The position numbers were made by a program, and so were the translations under genes. Under the pieces are notes generated by a model that made no database searches, was not told the DNA's origin, and saw only the letters and a program-made list of their open reading frames with translations. Source: Aequorivita antarctica (lineage in GTDB: Bacteria; Bacteroidota; Bacteroidia; Flavobacteriales; Flavobacteriaceae). From it: a stretch of DNA of 64,000 bases. Positions 61,585-64,000 of the stretch are shown here, piece by piece; within the stretch, counting starts at the first letter, position 1; each line of letters begins with the position of its first letter. The DNA is taken from positions 308,560 to 372,559 of the forward strand of contig NZ_VORT01000004.1 of the NCBI RefSeq assembly GCF_007997155.1, in the 5' to 3' direction.

Positions 61585-62670
61585 CTATTCAAAATAACTA
61601 AAAGTTTCCCCGTCTTTTATATTTAGAAGTGTTTCATAAATAAGTTTGATGACGTTCTCAACATCGTTTCGGTGAACCATTTCTACAGTAGTATGCATAT
61701 AGCGTAAAGGTAGTGATATCAATGCACTAGCCACACCGCCGTTGCTGTATGCAAAAGCATCAGTGTCTGTTCCCGTAGCTCTGGATAGCGCTGCGCGTTG
61801 AAAGGGAATCATGTTTTTTTCGGCAGTATCAACGATCAAATCTCGAAGTTTTTGTTGCACTGCGGGAGCATATGCTATTACTGGTCCACAGCCAATTTCT
61901 GCCATTCCCTGTTTCTTTTTGTCGATCATTGGGGTAGTGGTGTCGTGGGTGACGTCTGTTACAATTGCAATATTGGGCTTAATGCGTTCTGCAATCATTT
62001 CAGCACCGCGGAGGCCAATTTCTTCCTGAACGGAATTAGTTATATAAAGACCGAAAGGAAGTTTATTTTTGTTTTCGTGAAGTAACCTTGCAACTTCGGC
62101 TATCATAAAACCGCCCATTCTATTATCTAAAGCACGGCACACAAATTTATCCCCGTTCAAAATATGGAATTGATCGGGATAGGTAATCACACAGCCCACA
62201 TGAATACCCATATTCTCTACTTCTTCTTTGTCTTTTGCGCCAACGTCTATAAAAATGTTTTCGGGTTTTGGAGTTTCTTCTTTTGCTTTGTCGCGCGTAT
62301 GGATTGCAGGCCAACCAAAAACGCCCTTAATAATGCCTTTTTTTGTGTGAATATTCACAATTTTTGAAGGGGCAATTTGGTGGTCACTTCCTCCATTTCT
62401 TATTACATACAGCAGTCCGCTGTCACATATATAGTTTACGTACCAGGAAATTTCATCGGCGTGGCCTTCAATTACAACCTTAAATTTGGCTTTGGGGTTT
62501 ATAACGCCCACCGCAGTTCCGTAGGTATCGGTGAAAAATTCATCTACGTAGGGTTTCAGATAGTTCATCCACAATTTTTGGCCGTCCCATTCATAGCCAG
62601 TTGGGGCAGCATTGTTTAAATATTCCTCTAAAAATTTTAGCGATTTGTCATTCAATATTGAAGTAGTCAT
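61585..62670 (-). CDS. M42-family (glutamyl) aminopeptidase
   Basis: A 361-residue cytoplasmic metallopeptidase with two metals. Ligands and catalytic residues are visible: His in IEGHADEISW, bridging Asp in CRALDNRMGG, catalytic Glu-Glu in NSVQEEIGLRGAE, Asp in VTDVTHDT, and the terminal His in MHTTVEMVHRNDVENV. These proteins form large dodecameric shells and trim N-terminal residues from peptides. It is a single gene with terminator, divergent from the DUF4294 gene. Confidence 0.93.
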   Translation of the reverse strand: MTTSILNDKSLKFLEEYLNNAAPTGYEWDGQKLWMNYLKPYVDEFFTDTYGTAVGVINPKAKFKVVIEGHADEISWYVNYICDSGLLYVIRNGGSDHQIAPSKIVNIHTKKGIIKGVFGWPAIHTRDKAKEETPKPENIFIDVGAKDKEEVENMGIHVGCVITYPDQFHILNGDKFVCRALDNRMGGFMIAEVARLLHENKNKLPFGLYITNSVQEEIGLRGAEMIAERIKPNIAIVTDVTHDTTTPMIDKKKQGMAEIGCGPVIAYAPAVQQKLRDLIVDTAEKNMIPFQRAALSRATGTDTDAFAYSNGGVASALISLPLRYMHTTVEMVHRNDVENVIKLIYETLLNIKDGETFSYFE

Positions 62671-62744
62671 AAATTAATTTTTCTGAAAAGTGTCTGTTCG
62701 GTAAAATTAGCAATTTCTTATTAAGACCGACCGTGCAATTTGCT

Positions 62745-62752
62745 TATTTTTG
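62745..62752 (+). promoter_or_regulatory. Possible -7 box of the DUF4294 gene
   Basis: TATTTTTG (62745-62752) matches TAnnTTTG, 45 bases before the ATG at 62798. No correctly placed -33 box is seen. Confidence 0.35.
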
Positions 62753-62797
62753 GAACGTTTTTGGATAATGCATAGCTTTCTATAAAAAACTATTTAA

Positions 62798-63499
62798 ATG
62801 AAAAGTAGAGTACCTATATATATATGTATCATAATATTCAGTTTGACCGCCACTTATGGCCAGGTAGATACTGAATCTCTAGAAAAGCAAAAAGACTCCA
62901 CCGAGATTATGTACTATATAGTTGAAGGTGATACCATCGCTCATGAAATGATTAATCTTGATGAAGTATATCTGCTGAAAAAGGTAAAGTTCATGTCAGA
63001 GAAGGATAGGCGTCGTTATTTAATACTTCGCAGAAAGACCAGAAAAGTTTATCCATATGCAAAACTTGCTGCCGAGCGGTTGACAACGATGACAGAAAGA
63101 TTAAAAACAATTGAAAAAAAGAGCGACAGAAAAAGATACACCAAACTGGTACAAGACTATATTGAAGGAGAGTTTTCTGATAAGCTGAAGAAATTGACCC
63201 ACACCGAGGGTCAGATATTAGTAAAACTCATTCACAGGCAAACAGGTCGCACGGCTTATGAACTTGTAAAAGAACTGCGCACGGGTTGGCGTGCCTTTTG
63301 GTATAATACCACTGCTAGTCTTTTTGAGATTTCCCTTAAAGAAGAATACAAACCTTTTGAAGTAAAAGAAGACTATTTAATAGAAGATATTCTCGAACGA
63401 TCCTTTCGGGAGAACATACTTGAGCGCCAAGCTCCTTCATCTCCAATTGATTATTTGGATTTGACCGCTCATTGGAACAAAAAGGCTGTTAATAACTAA
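62798..63499 (+). CDS. DUF4294 protein
   Basis: A 233-residue protein with an N-terminal signal peptide or anchor (YICIIIFSLTATYGQ). Its core, IVEGDTIAHEMINLDEVYL ... RRYLILRRKTRKVYPYAKLAAERL and KLIHRQTGRTAYELVKELRTGWRAFWYNTTASLF, is the DUF4294 signature found in Bacteroidota. No function is known. It is the last protein gene before the rRNA operon and may be read with it only weakly, because the rrn promoter lies 230 bases downstream. Confidence 0.85.
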   Translation: MKSRVPIYICIIIFSLTATYGQVDTESLEKQKDSTEIMYYIVEGDTIAHEMINLDEVYLLKKVKFMSEKDRRRYLILRRKTRKVYPYAKLAAERLTTMTERLKTIEKKSDRKRYTKLVQDYIEGEFSDKLKKLTHTEGQILVKLIHRQTGRTAYELVKELRTGWRAFWYNTTASLFEISLKEEYKPFEVKEDYLIEDILERSFRENILERQAPSSPIDYLDLTAHWNKKAVNN

Positions 63500-63733
63500 T
63501 AGGCAATACAAGTTGCACAGAAGTTTTAAAGGAAGTATTTTTGCAGTTCGCTCTTTTAATTTTTGAATGTTTTCTATTTTGTGGAAAAACCTGTCTTCAC
63601 AGGCTTGTTTGTGATTGCCTTTGATTTTTTTCATATCTTGAATAGCTCATATAAACTTTTTTGTTTTATAATTTAGTAGCTTTCAGTCGCTTAAAACCTG
63701 CTGAAAAAAACATTCAAAATAAATCAAATTAAG
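63500..63733. other. Gap upstream of the rRNA promoter
   Basis: No gene seen. A small hairpin CCTGT-CTTC-ACAGG (63590-63603) may help end the DUF4294 transcript but lacks a close T-tract. The last 40 bases are A-rich and could serve as an UP-like element for the rrn promoter. Confidence 0.4.
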
Positions 63734-63766
63734 TTTGGTTTATTAAATAAAGACGTTGTATATTTG
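63734..63766 (+). promoter_or_regulatory. rRNA operon promoter
   Basis: TTTG (63734-63737) and TATATTTG (63759-63766) are 21 bases apart, followed by C; an A-rich tract lies just upstream. It is the best-formed promoter in the window. Transcription should start near 63772. Confidence 0.75.
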
Positions 63767-63771
63767 CACCC

Positions 63772-64000
63772 GCTTAGAGAGATAGGCACGGTCTTAAAAA
63801 TGGTGAAAAGGAAATGATAGCAACGGTTCAACTCCGTTCCACCAACAATTGAATCTTTGTTTTTAACAAAGAAAAGTTCATTGAGATATTGAAATTGACA
63901 GCGTAGATTAATTACCGAAAGGTAGTTAGTCAACAAAGAAACTAAACTAAGTGAGATTTTCTGAGATTTTTTTGAGGGAGTCGAGCTCTTACTGGAGTAT
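63772..64000 (+). ncRNA. 5' leader of the rRNA operon (16S gene lies beyond the window)
   Basis: The stretch AAGTTCATTGAGATATTG followed by AAATTGACAGCG (63873-63903) is the kind of pre-16S leader seen in flavobacterial rrn operons and includes a boxA-like segment. Structured elements precede and follow it: an enclosed T-arm-like hairpin (63801-63844), a hairpin CTTTGTT-TTT-AACAAAG (63855-63871), and an 8-bp stem with GAAA tetraloop (63909-63928). The mature 16S 5' end is not reached by position 64000. Identification rests on memory of such leaders. Confidence 0.65.

Noticed and set aside
63772..63844. A complete tRNA gene ending in CCACCA before the 16S gene
   Set aside because: The T-arm is perfect, but only three bases separate it from the apparent CCA end, leaving no acceptor stem; no D or anticodon arm fits upstream.

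Overview
The window reads as chromosomal DNA from a marine-type Flavobacteriaceae (Bacteroidota). The evidence is direct: Bacteroidota -33/-7 promoters (TTTG ... TAnnTTTG) precede many genes, two large secreted proteins end in type IX secretion (T9SS) sorting domains, and a T9SS plug-type protein, gldF/gldG and a complete Na+-NQR operon are present. The DNA is AT-rich, with no insertion sequence, prophage or CRISPR array recognised. The genus cannot be fixed from this window alone.

Layout. 1-4044 (minus strand): the 5' part of a DUF3667 zinc-ribbon membrane protein, a T9SS plug-type protein, a decayed TPR fragment and a T9SS cargo protein. 4549-10730 (plus): nqrABCDEF, the sodium-pumping NADH:quinone oxidoreductase. 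10875-15752: a 1625-residue secreted M4 metalloprotease. 16076-17866 (minus): a TlpA-like thioredoxin lipoprotein and Dps. 18261-22368 (plus): sulfate activation (cysQ, a doubled DUF2061 protein, cysC, cysD, cysN). 22492-39812 (plus): a capsule/exopolysaccharide locus with flippase, RimK-like ATP-grasp ligase, Wzy-like membrane protein, two GT4 glycosyltransferases, two initiating phosphoglycosyl transferases, GNAT, a divergent PLP-fold protein, a FemAB-like transferase, an aminotransferase, a UDP-sugar 4,6-dehydratase, Wza, Wzc and Wzi. 39953-40462: azurin.

40538-50613 (mixed strands): lplA with a small membrane protein missed by length cut-offs, a TonB-dependent receptor, an FAD-dependent dehydrogenase, a SlyD-like FKBP, mnmE, a lipoprotein, a DUF1573 protein and dnaN. 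50753-54360 (minus): gldG, gldF, an ABM-fold protein and a SAM hydrolase (DUF62). 54468-63499: phoH, purC, a PagL-like lipid A deacylase, an AGCS symporter, an SGNH/MBOAT O-acylation pair, an M42 peptidase and a DUF4294 protein. 63734-64000: the promoter and leader of an rRNA operon; the 16S gene itself should begin just beyond the window.

How the genes work together. PAPS made by CysDNC, with PAP removed by CysQ, lies directly upstream of the capsule locus, and no PAPS reductase gene is in the window. This suggests sulfation of surface glycans, although no sulfotransferase is visible here. Inside the capsule locus, dehydratase + aminotransferase + acetyltransferase + PglC-type transferase is the gene set for a bacillosamine-like 4-amino-sugar. 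The ATP-grasp, divergent PLP-fold and FemAB-like genes suggest further amino-acid or acyl decoration and are the least understood part. A second theme is a family of short word-like tandem repeats at gene ends, two of which lie in frame inside mnmE. Several start codons were moved downstream because a promoter -7 box, a signal peptide or family alignment places the real start there.
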